Below, piece after piece: positions 21,573-33,174 of a stretch of DNA of 64,000 nt; within the stretch, counting starts at the first letter, position 1; every line of letters begins with the position of its first letter. Origin of the DNA: Trichaptum fuscoviolaceum (lineage: Eukaryota > Basidiomycota > Agaricomycetes > Hymenochaetales > Trichaptaceae); NCBI GenBank assembly GCA_910574455.1, contig CAJSYZ010000005.1, forward strand, positions 4,464,001 to 4,528,000, in the 5' to 3' direction. The notes beneath the pieces were generated by a model that was not told the DNA's origin, did no database searches, and saw only the letters and a list, made by a program, of their open reading frames with translations. The translations under genes were made by a program, and so were the position numbers.

Positions 21573-23367
21573 TCAAATGTGCGGTATGAATTTTGTCCAA
21601 ACAACTGTCTCGAACGCAGAGGGAGGAAGGCGACGAAGTGACAGGAGGGCGAGAATGAGGAGGGAAAGGCGGGCGATGGGATATAAAATGGCAGGAGGTG
21701 TTTCTACGGTCTTCTTTATGCGCGTCCAGAATATAGACTCAGGAGTTCCATATCGGAGGGGCCACCATTCATCATACACAAAACGTGTGTAGATAGGAGC
21801 AGCTGCGATGATGAGAAGACACAGGCCTACGATGGTCAGAGAAGCCGTCCGCCACAGAATCCGCTCGACCTGCGAAGGGAACTCGAAGTGCCATGCAGCA
21901 CAGTGGATCGACCCAAATGCGGCGCCTGCTAAGGCAGAGAAGATCAAAAGCGGCCTCGTTTCGGCCCGTTCGCTGTAGAACATCGTAAACATAATCCACT
22001 GCATGTCAGCCTCATTGAAGAGCAGTTTGAGCGCCGGTTTGGAGTGCATCTTGTCCTTGGCATCGCTATAGCCTTCCCGGTCGAAGTACCAGATAGGGCG
22101 AAGGATCTGGTTCATTGGGAGGAACATGAGCAGGTACGGCAAGTAGAACAGTTTCGTGATAACAAGTTTGCAGGTCGTCCAAATCAAGTCGATGGCTCGG
22201 CGAACGTGCGATGTCGGCGCCGGAGAACCTGAGCTTTGTATAGGTCCGACCTCGAGATTAACATCCTTCTGCCTTCGGTGGCATATCAAATGATGTAGAG
22301 TGCGGATCGTCTTCAGAAGCCACTCTGGAATGGACGATAGTGCTGAAAGCATTGCCTGCGCGGAGTTTCGGAGATAATTTCTCAGCCGGAACTCATCTTC
22401 GGCGAAATTCCATCTTTCCGCACTGCCTTCGTTCGACATCTCGTTCTCGTCATGTCTGGCCCCCCTTGCCTCTGCAAGCTGCTTTTCCAACTCCTTCGTG
22501 CGGATGACGATCGGACATCGGACATCGAGCGGCTTGCTCCACCAGAAAAGATACATGATACTGTTCAGTCCGGCCAGTGCAGCCGTCGTAAGCTCAATCT
22601 CCGTGATCGTCAAGTGCTGGTGTGCACGTGCGATGAGCTGGATGATGAACCAGGTAATTTGCAGAAGAGCAACTCCTTTCGAGAGAGCATCGCCTTTGCT
22701 TCTGTCCTCGATTTCACTTGCTGTCGTATCCGGGAAGTCGATCAACTGATTATCCTGTAGATCCTCAAGATCGGAGAAATAGAGGACGCCTTCCTGCACC
22801 ACGACACCCTCCTTCTTTGTTTCATAGCGGCGGTATGATAAGGTATAGAAGTTGTCGTCCTCTACGTAGTTCACTTTGAAGCCTCCCATCTGCAAGAAAT
22901 GCGCATGTGCCATTGTCCATTGCACACCTACAAAATTTGTTCAACTAAATCTATTACGAGCTGAAAACGAATAACATAATACATGACTTCGGTCGTGCTT
23001 TGTTTATCGTCTCTCTAATCATCACGGCGCCCCGCCACTGCTTGAATGCCCACATGATCATCACCTCCGGCGCGAGCAGAGCCATGCACATGAGGAAAAT
23101 CCGACGCTTCAGAAGCGACCAGCTACTCTCCTCGAGGAATGGTATGTTGGGATGCACGGACACCCACGTCACCGCAAACGTCGTCGCCAAGCAGCTCCAG
23201 ACGATGTCCCAAACGGAGCGACCGGGGCAAGAACAATCCTTGGAGCATTCGTCTCGCGGGAAGATCGGCGCATCATAGGCCAGCGGGTCGGCGAAGGACG
23301 GGGCGACGGGTACAGCGCTCGTGCCGTAGCGCTGGGAGAGAAACAAGAACGCGAGAATGAGGAGCAT
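21573..23367 (-). CDS. Multi-pass membrane protein, array copy C
   Basis: Exon 1 23367-22983, intron 22982-22928 (55 nt), exon 2 22927-21573; 580 codons, 579 aa. Same architecture as copy B: signal-like N-terminus MLLILAFLFLSQRYG, a Cys-rich stretch DECSKDCSCPG, two helices in exon 1, the SKGDALSKG motif and helices in exon 2, C-terminus VVWTKFIPHI. No stop or frameshift seen. Copies differ mainly in the hydrophilic region between the SKGDALSKG helices and LFYLPYLLMFLPM. It lies just upstream of the spacer that received the 21-kb KDZ element. Confidence 0.88.
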
Positions 23368-23420
23368 GGTACGAAATGGCAGGCAGCGGTCAAGGTCTGA
23401 AGAGACGACAAGTGCGTGCC

Positions 23421-23426
23421 TATATA
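23421..23426 (-). promoter_or_regulatory. TATA box of membrane gene copy C
   Basis: CTATATAGG on the minus strand, 54 bp before the ATG at 23367. Confidence 0.6.
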
Positions 23427-25785
23427 GCGTGAACGAGGCCAACAGCGTGTTTACTCACCGAACACGACGCCCAAGCACTTCCATTCATACCGCCCATCAA
23501 CACAGCAACCATCGATCATCTCAGCGCTAGTTAGAGTTCAGCAAACGCACAGTTGTTCTTATTCGTGCGTGATATTTAAGGACATTCTTCGCATTCGGCT
23601 CTCCTGTATAGTCGAAGATGGCCAGAGCCAGTGTGGTTGACGTACATGTGAATGTAGAGACAAGTACGACAAGTGGGTAGGTGAGGTGCCCTAGAATGTC
23701 AGAGGCCGTGTATTCTGTCCTCATGTTTGAGGCGACGAAGAGCTTCCCAGCAATTCATTCAGATTCTAAACTTATCAGGTTGATTACTACTTTCCAAAAG
23801 TGCATATGAAACGAATGCGAAAAGGGCTCACTCCAAACGTTATTACAACGTTACTGGAGCCCAGGAGATGAGGACGACAAGTAAGCACGACTATATACCG
23901 TGGACGTGCGTGTTAACTCACCAAATACAGCGCATTAGCACGTTCCGTTCATACCGCCCGCCAGTCGTATTCACCTCAACAGGTTGACGCTGAGCCATCC
24001 CCATAACGCACTAAAAGGCCGTCCTCAATCGTGGCGATGGCGGCAATACGAACCATCCTTGGCTTCTCAGTTCCCTGCCCGAGGTGAGAGCACTCAAGGT
24101 CTGGTCAGAAGCTGATGCACGCGTAGTGGGTGCGACATGAAGGGAGTGGGCGAAACGCCTGAGAAGGTCAGGTGCACAGGTTCGTGCATTGTGTTTGCGT
24201 TCATGAAGACCTGTTGAGTATGCTCTAAGGTTATAACAGGAATGATCAGTACTTGGTTGTGCGACTGCCAGTGGACGAAATGAAAGCCGACTTACCTGCT
24301 GATGCAAGAAACGTTACACCAACGATGCAAGTACGGTGTTTGGAGAAAGTGGAAGTACTAAGTAGCTTAGGTGGGTCTTGGCTCCTGTTTGCACCGGACG
24401 CCCAGACTCGTTGAGGTTGACACGCAACATATGGAGTAGAGCAGGTGGAAGAGTGATTGTTGACTTGGATGCGGTGGATGCGATGTAAGAAGAAGATGAA
24501 AGATGAAGGCGGCGGCGTGGGAAGCACTTTGATTATCATCGGGCTTTCTATTTCCGAGTTTACGGATGGCACAACCATCGTCGACGTACTTTCTCCTCTG
24601 GTGTACGCGTTGTTTTCTGTTACCCAATCTCATCCAATATCTCAGTTTTCAGAAATCAGAAATATTGCAGCTATTCTCTATCGTGTTGGTCTTCAGACCG
24701 ATCTTTGCGTCGATCAGCCACGTGGCAGGCGTAAGCGCAAGCTCGTGGACTGTAGCACCTCATAAAAGAGGATAAGCTTGGATCAACTTAGTCTTTATTC
24801 AAGAGAAGCATTTTATTGACTCACATCGATCAATCCAGTCCCCGAGCCGCGTGAGGTGAGACATTCATATTTCTTGATTTTGCACCTGCTAAACTTGTAT
24901 CCACGTCGTATGTGATGCATTCGGTGTGAAAACGACAGCAGATGGCGTCCCAAGCTCATCTCGAGGCTTGACGCATAGCTAATGAGTTCAAAGGCTATCA
25001 TGTAGAGAATGGAAGAAGAGAACCTATTGAAAGAACAAGCAGTCTAGTCAGCGATGAATGCAACTTCAAAATTTTCACTTAACTTGAAAGTGCAATAGAC
25101 GAGGACAGCCTTCTGGTTCCCTAAAATCATCCGAATTCATTCCCTCTTACACAGGAAGAACAAGCCTTCGCAAATGCATCAAGATCTCAAGCTAATGCTG
25201 GCTAGTTCAGAAAAGGGAGATCGGAGTCAGATATTCCCTTGTGATCTCAAGGATCTTGCCCTGAGCACAAGATGTTCGTACTCTTTTACTATTTGCCCTG
25301 AACCTCCCGCTGCAGGGCAGTTCGGCATGATCTAGTTTGTCTCTTTTTCTTTCGGCCTAATGTTTGTTATCAGCTCGGCGAAGTGAAGCGCAAGCACATG
25401 CTTGGATCAGAGGATGGATTCACTCTGGCCTCTGGACATCTCGATTCGGTTGCAGTGAAGTCGTCTAAGCGACGGACTTGCAGGCTATCCCTGTCCGCAG
25501 CTCAAGCGGCCTTCATGAACGTCGACTCGTAGGCGTACAGTCAAGAGCGGTGCTTCAAGTAGAGCTCGGCATGTCCGATCAAGAACAACAGGGTAACTTG
25601 GTCAACTCTATCAGGCCGATAAAGATTGTATCCCGAGAACCTATTGCGCCCTTGTGCTCGTACTAGTTGCCAACAACAAGTGCAGCCTAGAAATAAGACA
25701 GGTTAGTCCAGCTGGATTCTCTTATGACGGCCCAGGACTCACCATCTCTTTCCAAATCTGTCAGTGAAAGCGCAGCCTATGATCT
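23427..25785. other. Array spacer, no assignable gene
   Basis: Paralogous to 16667-18786, with a short hydrophobic minus-strand frame (23527-23724, TASDILGHLTYPLVVLVSTF) also found in the other spacers. It ends at the target site of the KDZ element. Confidence 0.4.
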
Positions 25786-25792
25786 CTAAATT

Positions 25793-26260
25793 CAAACACA
25801 TAATGGTGTATCTTCTGAATATAGCCCATATTATGGGATGAATGATTCACTCTGATGAATGATTCACGTGAATGAATCGCAGAGCTAATCATTCTCACGC
25901 CACTTTTATATTCTCACGCCACTGATCTAGTCACAAGTTGTGACTGATTCAATATTTACACGCCACTGGTGTTACTGATTCATTCACGCACTGATTTATT
26001 CACACGCCACTAACTCATTCACACTTAGGCAGAATATATAGATAGCTGTAGAGTAATTAATAAACCGGCAGTCGAGTACATTTGAGAATCAAAGTATATG
26101 AGTGAATGAATCGAAAGTTGAATGAAAAAGAGTTGAATGATTCCCAAGGGTCCGTTGAAAGAAAGTCGAATGAATCAATCAAGTGAATGAATCACGCAGC
26201 CGCAAAAATGAAAGTTGAATCAATCAATCAATGAATGAATGACGGACATTCAAGTGAGAA
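25793..26260 (+). repeat. Left terminal and subterminal repeats of the KDZ element
   Basis: After the terminal CAAACACATAATGGTG come many copies of TGAATGATTCA and TCACACGCCACT-type words, and farther in TTGAATGAATC-type words. The reverse complement of the right end has the same order for roughly the first 85 bp. Confidence 0.8.
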
Positions 26261-26675
26261 TCAATCTAAAGCGATCAAGTTCCCTATTCCAAGGGAGCTC
26301 GCAGAGTCCACAGAAGCAAACAATAGATATAGATCAAAGTTACCGATACACAAATCCAGCAAAGACCTCGCCTAAGCCTTTCCGCCGCGCTTGCGTCCCC
26401 GACCCCCCCGGGTATCTCCTTTGCCACCACGCACGCCTGGCTCAGTAGTTCTCGTGCGCAGCTTGCCCAGCACCGGAGCATCAGCCTTTGCAACTCGCGA
26501 CGAGCGTCGAATGGGTTCAGGCTTTTTTACGTTTGAGCGCGTTGTCTTGCGTCGCTTGGATTGCGGTTCATCTTCCTTTTCTTCGTCATCGTCGTCGTCG
26601 TCATCGTCTTCTGCATCACTCTTCTCATTGTCTTCATCGATTGCTTCAACATCATCAGCACCCGCTGGAGACTCT

Positions 26676-27430
26676 TATGACAGCATTTATCGACAAGTAT
26701 TCGAGCTTTGAGGTTTTGCATGCTTTACGCAACTTTAGTGAAACATACGTAACTTTTCTGTCTTTACGTAACTTGTTACGCAACTTTTGTACGCAACTTT
26801 ACACCTTTACTTGCAGGTTTTAGCTTGCTACTCTTCACATTTTTAGCTCTCGGTAGTACATTTCTGCCTTACGTAACTATATGCAGCTATACGGTGGTTC
26901 ACATTAAGGTGTCTGTGGTTCAGAGAAGTTATACATAACTTTTTTTTCAGATACTATAGATATGTTATACCTTTCTGTACTGAAACATTATTCTGTATAC
27001 TTTTTAAATATATTTCTTATTGTTGATTATCTTGTTTGGTTCCTTTTAATCAATAATAGTATTGCTGGAAATGTATAATATGTTATTTAGTAAATTTACG
27101 AGAATTATCATATGGTATATAAGATAACTGACTTTTTAAATTACTTGGGCAAGTGGGTCAATGGGTTTAGCTCCCCAACTCTGGTAAAGGTTGGCAGGCG
27201 GAACCCTTCCTGCTTTGTAATCTATCCAAGAGGCTACGGGTTCAACTCAGACTAATGTAAATAAAGTTTTGTAATTTTGTTTTCTTTTATACTGGAAAGC
27301 AGAGCAGGATTTGCAAAATGGGTGAACTGTCAAGATCTCCCAGGACCTTGGCATGTCTACAGCAATCCCAAGCATAATCCTGACTACTGAAGCCCAAGAT
27401 TGCAATCTATGTTGAATCCCGTAAGGATCC
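26676..27430 (+). repeat. Left 755-bp terminal inverted repeat
   Basis: Identity with the reverse complement of 33175-33929 ends exactly after GTAAGGATCC. It contains many TTACGTAAC-type words near the tip (26740-26800) and a tRNA-like stretch (about 27150-27252). Confidence 0.95.
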
Positions 27431-27950
27431 ACTGTTCTACAATCCTGGAAGAACTTCTGCTTTGCTATGCATTCACCACTAAGAGTTCTGCCCTGCTACA
27501 ACCTCCTTGCCACTGCCTGTCCTCACCCATATCCCCTCAATGGTCCTCCAACTTGCCCACATGTCCTGAAGCATCTGTCTGGCCTTGAGTAAAGCCAACA
27601 GCCGTGGTCAAGGATTGCTGTCCCGCAATCCTGTCATGCCATGAACCCTGTGCTTGTCCCGCTGTAGTGCCCTAGCAAAACCCTTTGACATCCCATGCCT
27701 CTAGACCTGCCCCTGTTTGTCCCCCGCCTGCTACACCAGGAATCCGGCAGCGTTTGCAAACACAATTCAGTGTTTGCTCTGACAACTCTGCCCAATTCCC
27801 CTGCGCAAATCCCCCGTGCAAATCCCTGCACAATCACCCACAGTGACTTCCCACTTGATTCCCCTGCAACCTTTGCTCATTCCCCTGCTGGAATCCCCCA
27901 CTTGTTTTCCATCGTGATGTCTATCGCAACCCACGCTCATTTCCCGTTGC

Positions 27951-28483
27951 TGTTATGCATCAAGCATGCGGACCATGTTTACCTTTGTTTACCTCACGTA
28001 ACCCGATTAGGCTACGCTTACCCTTGCCCCTCGGACTTTACCATTTAACCTTTTTAGGTGCCCCAGGTAGCCCCCTTTCACTGCCTCTTTGTTTACATTG
28101 CCCCTTTGCTTTACCATAGCCCCAGTTAGCCCTACGTAGCCCCAGTTAGCCCTGTTTCCCCTGTTTCACAGTTAGCCCTACTTAGCCCCAGTTAGCCCCA
28201 GTTAGCCCCAGTTAGCCCCAGCTAGCCCCAGAAGCACGTTCTATTTATGTTTCTCTCCTCTGTAGTATATAAACCCTGTACATATCGCCCCAGGATGACA
28301 CTTAAGTCAATCCTCCTATAGTCTTTCACACCATTATGCCAAAGACTCTGTTCACCCACGACTTCCGAGCTTAAGAGAGCCTCATTAAAGCGCCCACTCT
28401 TATCTCACCACTTGTTTGTTCACAAACAACGCTTTTGTCACTTATCATTTCTGTGATAAGTCTTCCGAAGCCGTGAATGTAAC
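27951..28483 (+). mobile_element. Solo LTR, 533 bp, GTTGC target duplication
   Basis: Starts TGTTATGCATCAAGC, ends GAATGTAACA, flanked by GTTGC at 27946-27950 and 28484-28488. A promoter-like TATATAAACCC sits at about 28266, and CATTAAAGCG follows. Superfamily not determined from the LTR alone. Confidence 0.85.
28124..28234 (+). repeat. Short tandem repeat of AGTTAGCCCC
   Basis: Repeated CCCCAGTTAGCC units inside the solo LTR, regular between about 28172 and 28234, less so before. It is not the fungal telomere repeat. Confidence 0.75.
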
Positions 28484-28676
28484 AGTTGCAATCCCTATTG
28501 CAACACCCGCTAAATTCCCGCCTTGATTTCTATGAAAATCCCGCCTTGATTCCCAAAAGAATCCCAAAAGAATCCCGCCTCAATCCCGTGAGATTCCCGG
28601 CGTGACCCGGGATTGATTCCCGCCAGAATCCCGTTGTGTATCTCGCTTGTTTCCCAGTTGTTCACTCATGGGAAAC

Positions 28677-29254
28677 TGTTACGACCTAGAGTGGTTCCTT
28701 TGCTTTTGAGACCCTGAATCGGACACAGACGACTAATTGGACGCTATGAGCAGTGGTTCTCACTCTGAGAAGCACTTTACAAGTCAATTAAGCTATTCTA
28801 CACATCAGAGCTAAAGATAAACACATCACCTGAGAAGCACTTTACAAGAGGCCAAAAGTGGAGTGCTTCGCAGGCTGATCCGCGGTTTTAACAAATGAAA
28901 AGTTAAAACTATACAGTACCAAGCCACTGGACCCTGATCTGACCAGGTCCAACCTGTACCGCTCACATAAGTCGGGGTTCGGGGTCCCGCTCTGGTCGGG
29001 GTCCCGCATTGATAGAGCAGACGTCCAAGTCCAAGTGGTGGAAGAAAGAAAGAAAAGGGAATTGCTTGTAGGGCGCTCGTCCTAGCGGCCTGCAAACATA
29101 CATGCAAGTAATCTACATAAAAAGAAAGAGAATCAGAGTCAAAGATAGTCCGCTTTCGGAGCGGACATGTCGGGGATCCGACTTGGAGTGTGATTGTAAA
29201 AGAAAATAAAATAAAAATAAAAGAAATAAAATAACCTGAGGTGGATTCCTGACA
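28677..29254 (-). mobile_element. Solo LTR, 578 bp, GAAAC target duplication
   Basis: Reads TGTTACGACCTAGAG at the left and TTCCTGACA at the right, with GAAAC at 28672-28676 and 29255-29259. By analogy with the Ty3 LTR (which ends GGTCGTAACA) the element lies on the minus strand. Same family as 31882-32453. Confidence 0.88.
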
Positions 29255-29259
29255 GAAAC

Positions 29260-30012
29260 ACCTTTGCATTCCCCATTCCTTGTGGCTAACTACGTCCAGA
29301 GATAGCCCCAGGTGACTGGCTGGGCCATGCACATGCCAGCCAACTAATCCCGCTAGTGGTGTCCCGTCCCGGCCTGTAGACTCCATTCCCGCTACCTTGT
29401 GTGTGGGATTGACCTTATTGTCCGCAAGGACTCAAACCCCGTCCTTAGTCGCCCTGCCCCACGTGTGCCTCACGAATAGGCTTCATTACGACATTGAAGT
29501 GCCTGCCTCTTTGAGGTTGGTTCCTGACAATCCCCCGCGACCCTGATCCACGCCAGAAGTTGCCCGCAACTTATCCCAAGACAATGTATACACTATATCC
29601 GCCCCCACACTTGTTACCTTGCTGCCCATGCACCAGCCACATACCTTGTGCACAATTACATTCTTTCAGTTCTCTTTGACTTCACTTGACCATGCTTCAC
29701 ATTCATTATCTTAGATCTTGCCCTCAATGTCCACAGCCTCAAATCCTGGACTCCGGAATTCACATCACTGTATGCGTTGCCTTTCGCGCAAGATTGTGAA
29801 AGTAGTTAGTTATGCATTATGCATGCCCGTTCCTGTAGATTCTGCCCATAGATAAATACCTGTTGCCACCATAAGGAGCACTCACTTTTGTCCTCTTGTT
29901 GAGTGCTTTCTTAGGTGTGTTTCTTATCTTGTCTATAGTGTAGTTTGCAATGCTAACTTGTCAAGTGCTTTCTTAGGAAACCTTCCACTGATACGGAAGT
30001 GTTGCCTTGAGA
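29260..30012. other. Core of the long-TIR element with an LTR-like fragment
   Basis: No frame of note. The stretch 29860-29990 (TAAGGAGCACTCACTTTTG, GTTGAGTGCTTTCTTAGG, second copy GTCAAGTGCTTTCTTAGG) is a diverged relative of the central part of the Ty3 LTR at 5320-5440. Confidence 0.55.
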
Positions 30013-30020
30013 TCCCGGTT

Positions 30021-31494
30021 TAGGGCATGACACGGGTGCACCTGCAGGTGTACCCGGATCCGTGAAGCGCAGGTACCTGCGCAAAAAAAATGATACCTGG
30101 ATCCGACCCGGAACCGTGGGAAACGGATCCGGGTCTACCTGGACCCGTTACCTGCAGGTATTGCATGTACCTGATAGGTCCTGCAGGTAATAACAGTAAG
30201 TAATGTAATAATAAGATAAAGTATTTGAAGAACATACCATCTGTGTTTCTGAGGAGTCCTGCATGGCCCGAGCTTCGAACGAGCCACGTCGTCCTGCAAG
30301 GCAAGGTGTTTGCGTCCTCATCAGATTGTGTGCGGTTGTGATGAGGTGCCTACAGGCGTCAACCGCATTGACAGCGCGGTAAGGCATAGGCGCAGGCGTC
30401 GACCGCGTCGACCGCGAAGTAAAGCCTAGTGCGCAAGTTCGCAGGCTCCTGAAGCGAAGGAACATGGTGATAGTGAGAGGATCGCCACGCTGCAAGTCAA
30501 TGAGTAAGGTATTATCAACAACATGAGAATAACCAGAACCACTCACGACCATTGCACGAGAATGATGTACATTCCCTGTGCCCCGGAATACTGCTCCTGT
30601 CATAGCACAGGCGATCTTCAGACATGGTAACATAGGGTGCTTCTCGCCTTCATCCCAACACTGAACCGTAACCACTGCCAGCTTCTCCAGTTCCTTCACA
30701 CTGTTGCTCGTTATGCGCAGAGAAGCAACCCGGAAACTGAGAAGTTCAAGCACCCGATGCCTGCCAGGAGCTGTTTGAAAGCGAGAGGTGATGGAAAGAG
30801 GTTTTCGACCTTGAATTCCCGTAAGCGATTGCAGGTGTGTGTGGAAGCACTCCCGCAGCTGTCCAGCACGTCGGGGTAGAAAGCGATTCCAAAGACGAGC
30901 CATATTGTCGCAAGAGATGGTTCAGTAGCTCAGGCGCCGGTTCCCATTCCAACTCCAAAAGCGCAGTGACTGCAAAGAGTTTCGCAGCAGCCAGTCAATG
31001 AAGTCCATCTTCGGGCAAGCCTGTTCAGCCTGACCTTTGAGAGGCGGCATGAGTGCAGACGATGGCGAGTGTTGCGGTTGCCGGACAAGCAGCATGTCGA
31101 GGGCGACAAGCGGCTGTGGTCTCGCGGTCTCGCGAAGAGAGCGCGGTGGGCGGGAGGGCGCTGACAAGCGCGTAGTTGGTGAGGAGGCGGTCATGGCAGC
31201 CGTTGTCGTCGTAGTAGGCGGCTTCGAGGATGGCGAAGAGGACGGCACATGTTGAGTAGAATGTAGAAAAGTAATGGTACATAGTTGCGTTCGTCGCACT
31301 CAAGATGAGTGCACGTGATTTACCGGGTACTTGCAGGTACTCGGCCAGGTACCTGGGCAAAAAAAATCCAAACCTGGATCCGCAGGTAAGCGTGGGAACC
31401 AGGTACCTGCGCACAGGTGCACCTGGAACCGCAGGTATTTGAGCGCAGGTACCTGCAGGTACCCACGGATGACCTGCACCCGTGTCATGCTCTA
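30021..31494. mobile_element. hAT-type DNA element, 1474 bp, 8-bp target duplication
   Basis: Ends are TAGGGCATGACACGGGTG and, reverse-complemented, TAGAGCATGACACGGGTG, one mismatch in 18. They fit the YARNG start of hAT elements. Both sides are flanked by TCCCGGTT (30013-30020 and 31495-31502), a perfect 8-bp duplication. Subterminal regions are packed with GCAGGTACCTGCGC and GGATCC words. No hAT transposase or dimerisation domain is recognisable inside, so it is non-autonomous. Confidence 0.92.
30148..30903 (-). CDS. Unrecognised ORF inside the hAT element
   Basis: A 251-codon minus-strand frame beginning MARLWNRFLPRRAGQLRE. A second frame, 31299-30922, runs just upstream with a Ser/Pro/Thr-rich start and may be an adjoining exon. 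The frame runs into the subterminal repeat at its 3' end. No motif of a transposase is visible. It may be captured host sequence or a chance frame. Confidence 0.3.
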   Translation of the reverse strand: MARLWNRFLPRRAGQLRECFHTHLQSLTGIQGRKPLSITSRFQTAPGRHRVLELLSFRVASLRITSNSVKELEKLAVVTVQCWDEGEKHPMLPCLKIACAMTGAVFRGTGNVHHSRAMVVSGSGYSHVVDNTLLIDLQRGDPLTITMFLRFRSLRTCALGFTSRSTRSTPAPMPYRAVNAVDACRHLITTAHNLMRTQTPCLAGRRGSFEARAMQDSSETQMVCSSNTLSYYYITYCYYLQDLSGTCNTCR

Positions 31495-31881
31495 TCCCGG
31501 TTCCCCTGAGCCCTCTGCTCTTGTCTCAAGCACACCCACTCTCGGACTTCTCTTGTCACTGTTTTATCTAGGATCTCACTCTGGGATCCTGCCTTGAGAT
31601 CCTGCTTCAAAATCTCACTTCCTAATTTCCGCACTAATCTCCCACTGTGTGATTTCTGCACTGATCTCTTGCTTTGTGACTCCCGTGTCAATCTCCCACT
31701 TTGCAAATCCCATCTGCAATCTGTCAGGCCCAGACCCAAGCCGTGCCTAAGGGTGGTTGCAAGGTAAGAGAGCTGAACTGAATAGTGAAGGTGGGAAATT
31801 TGCAGGAGCAAACTGAGTAGAGACCAAGTAGTTGGGATCTGAGTGAAGTTCCCACAATCCAAGTTTTGCGGGATTAGTACC

Positions 31882-32453
31882 TGTTACGACACAGAGTGGT
31901 TCTATGTGTTCTCAGGACCTTGGACAACGTAAATCGGACAATCAGCGGCTATGCGAAGTGGTTCCACACTCTGGGAAGCACTTGACAAGTCAATTAAGCT
32001 ATTCTACACATCAGAAGCACAAATATAACGTCACCTGGGAAGCACTTGACAAGAGGCCAAAAGTGGAGTGCTTCTCAGGCGGACGGGTGCTTTTGGCAAG
32101 CGCAGGAGGAACTATACAGTTCCTCCAAGCCACCGTCCGTACGGACCCGTGGTCCGATCCGAATTTGAAATACAAATAGAAAGATGAATTAAGCATTGCT
32201 GGTGCACCGGGTTTGAACCCAAGCGCATCAAAAAGTGTCCGTTAGTGAATAGAATCAAAAGAAACAACAATCCCCATGTGCAGACAGATGCAAAGGTGTA
32301 CGTGCTGTACGGGCTTTGTACCGAGCGCGTACCGCTGACCATACGAGTGTCTCGTATGATGTCAGGAATCGAAAGTAAATAAAAACATCAGTAAATCATA
32401 AGTAAAAGGAAAATAAAAGAAAACAATAAGTAAATCTGTGGCAATTCCTGACA
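31882..32453 (-). mobile_element. Solo LTR, 572 bp, GTACC target duplication
   Basis: TGTTACGACACAGAG...ATTCCTGACA with GTACC at 31877-31881 and 32454-32458. Shares AAGCACTTGACAAGTCAATT and a second nearby block with the LTR at 28677-29254. Minus-strand orientation by the same argument. Confidence 0.9.
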
Positions 32454-32458
32454 GTACC

Positions 32459-33174
32459 ACAGGATTAGAGACAAGGTGTAGACTTAGAGATGGAAAGCAA
32501 GAAGATTGCTGGAAAGCAAGAGTGAGAACATATGAGGAGCAAGGATGGATCTTGAGGGCCTAGCACATAGAGTAGCCTAAAGACTTGTAATATTTGAGTC
32601 AAGGAATACATGTTGAGTATCTACAAGTTTATATATGTATAAGAGTCTGAGATATGAAATGGGGAGTGGGATATGTTTTGGGATGTGGAAGTGAGTTGTG
32701 TAGTGACACACAGGATTTAGAGAAATATCATGGGGCATGTAGCTTACACAAGGAACCGGGGATGTATGTTAGAACAAAGATTGATGGGAATATGATCAGA
32801 GTGATTTGAAAATGGTGATAAAGGATAATAGATAGATTTTGGGGGTTTACGGGAGTGAAGTATGAATGAATGGTTTTCTGGGGTGTGGTCCTGTCAGAGT
32901 GTCCATAGGGTGTGTTTATAAGGCATGTTCTAAAGGTATGCTTGTGGAACATATTTGTGATGTTTGTTGTGTATTTGGAAATGTCTGATATGAGGTTTGG
33001 GTTTTGGGTGCTGGAGCTGGATGTTGAGATTGTTGTTGGGATTTGTGATAAGCGCGGGAATGCTCATTCATCATGTATTAGGTGTTGTTATGACACAATC
33101 CCGCTTTGCAAATCCTGTCTGAGATCCTGCTTTGCAATTCTTGCATTATTTCCCCACTTTGCAAATCCCTTGCG
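32459..33174. other. Core of the long-TIR element, no gene seen
   Basis: AT-rich sequence without a convincing frame. At 33086-33174 there are degenerate CCCGCTTTGCAAATCC repeats like those at 31520-31720. Confidence 0.5.

Noticed and set aside
28124..28234. Interstitial telomere repeat (TTAGCCC-like)
   Set aside because: The unit is AGTTAGCCCC, not TTAGGG or its complement, and it lies inside a solo LTR.
28677..29529. Alternative right end of the solo LTR at TTCCTGACA 29521-29529
   Set aside because: The flank ATCCC does not match the left flank GAAAC; the earlier GACA at 29254 is followed by GAAAC, a perfect duplication.
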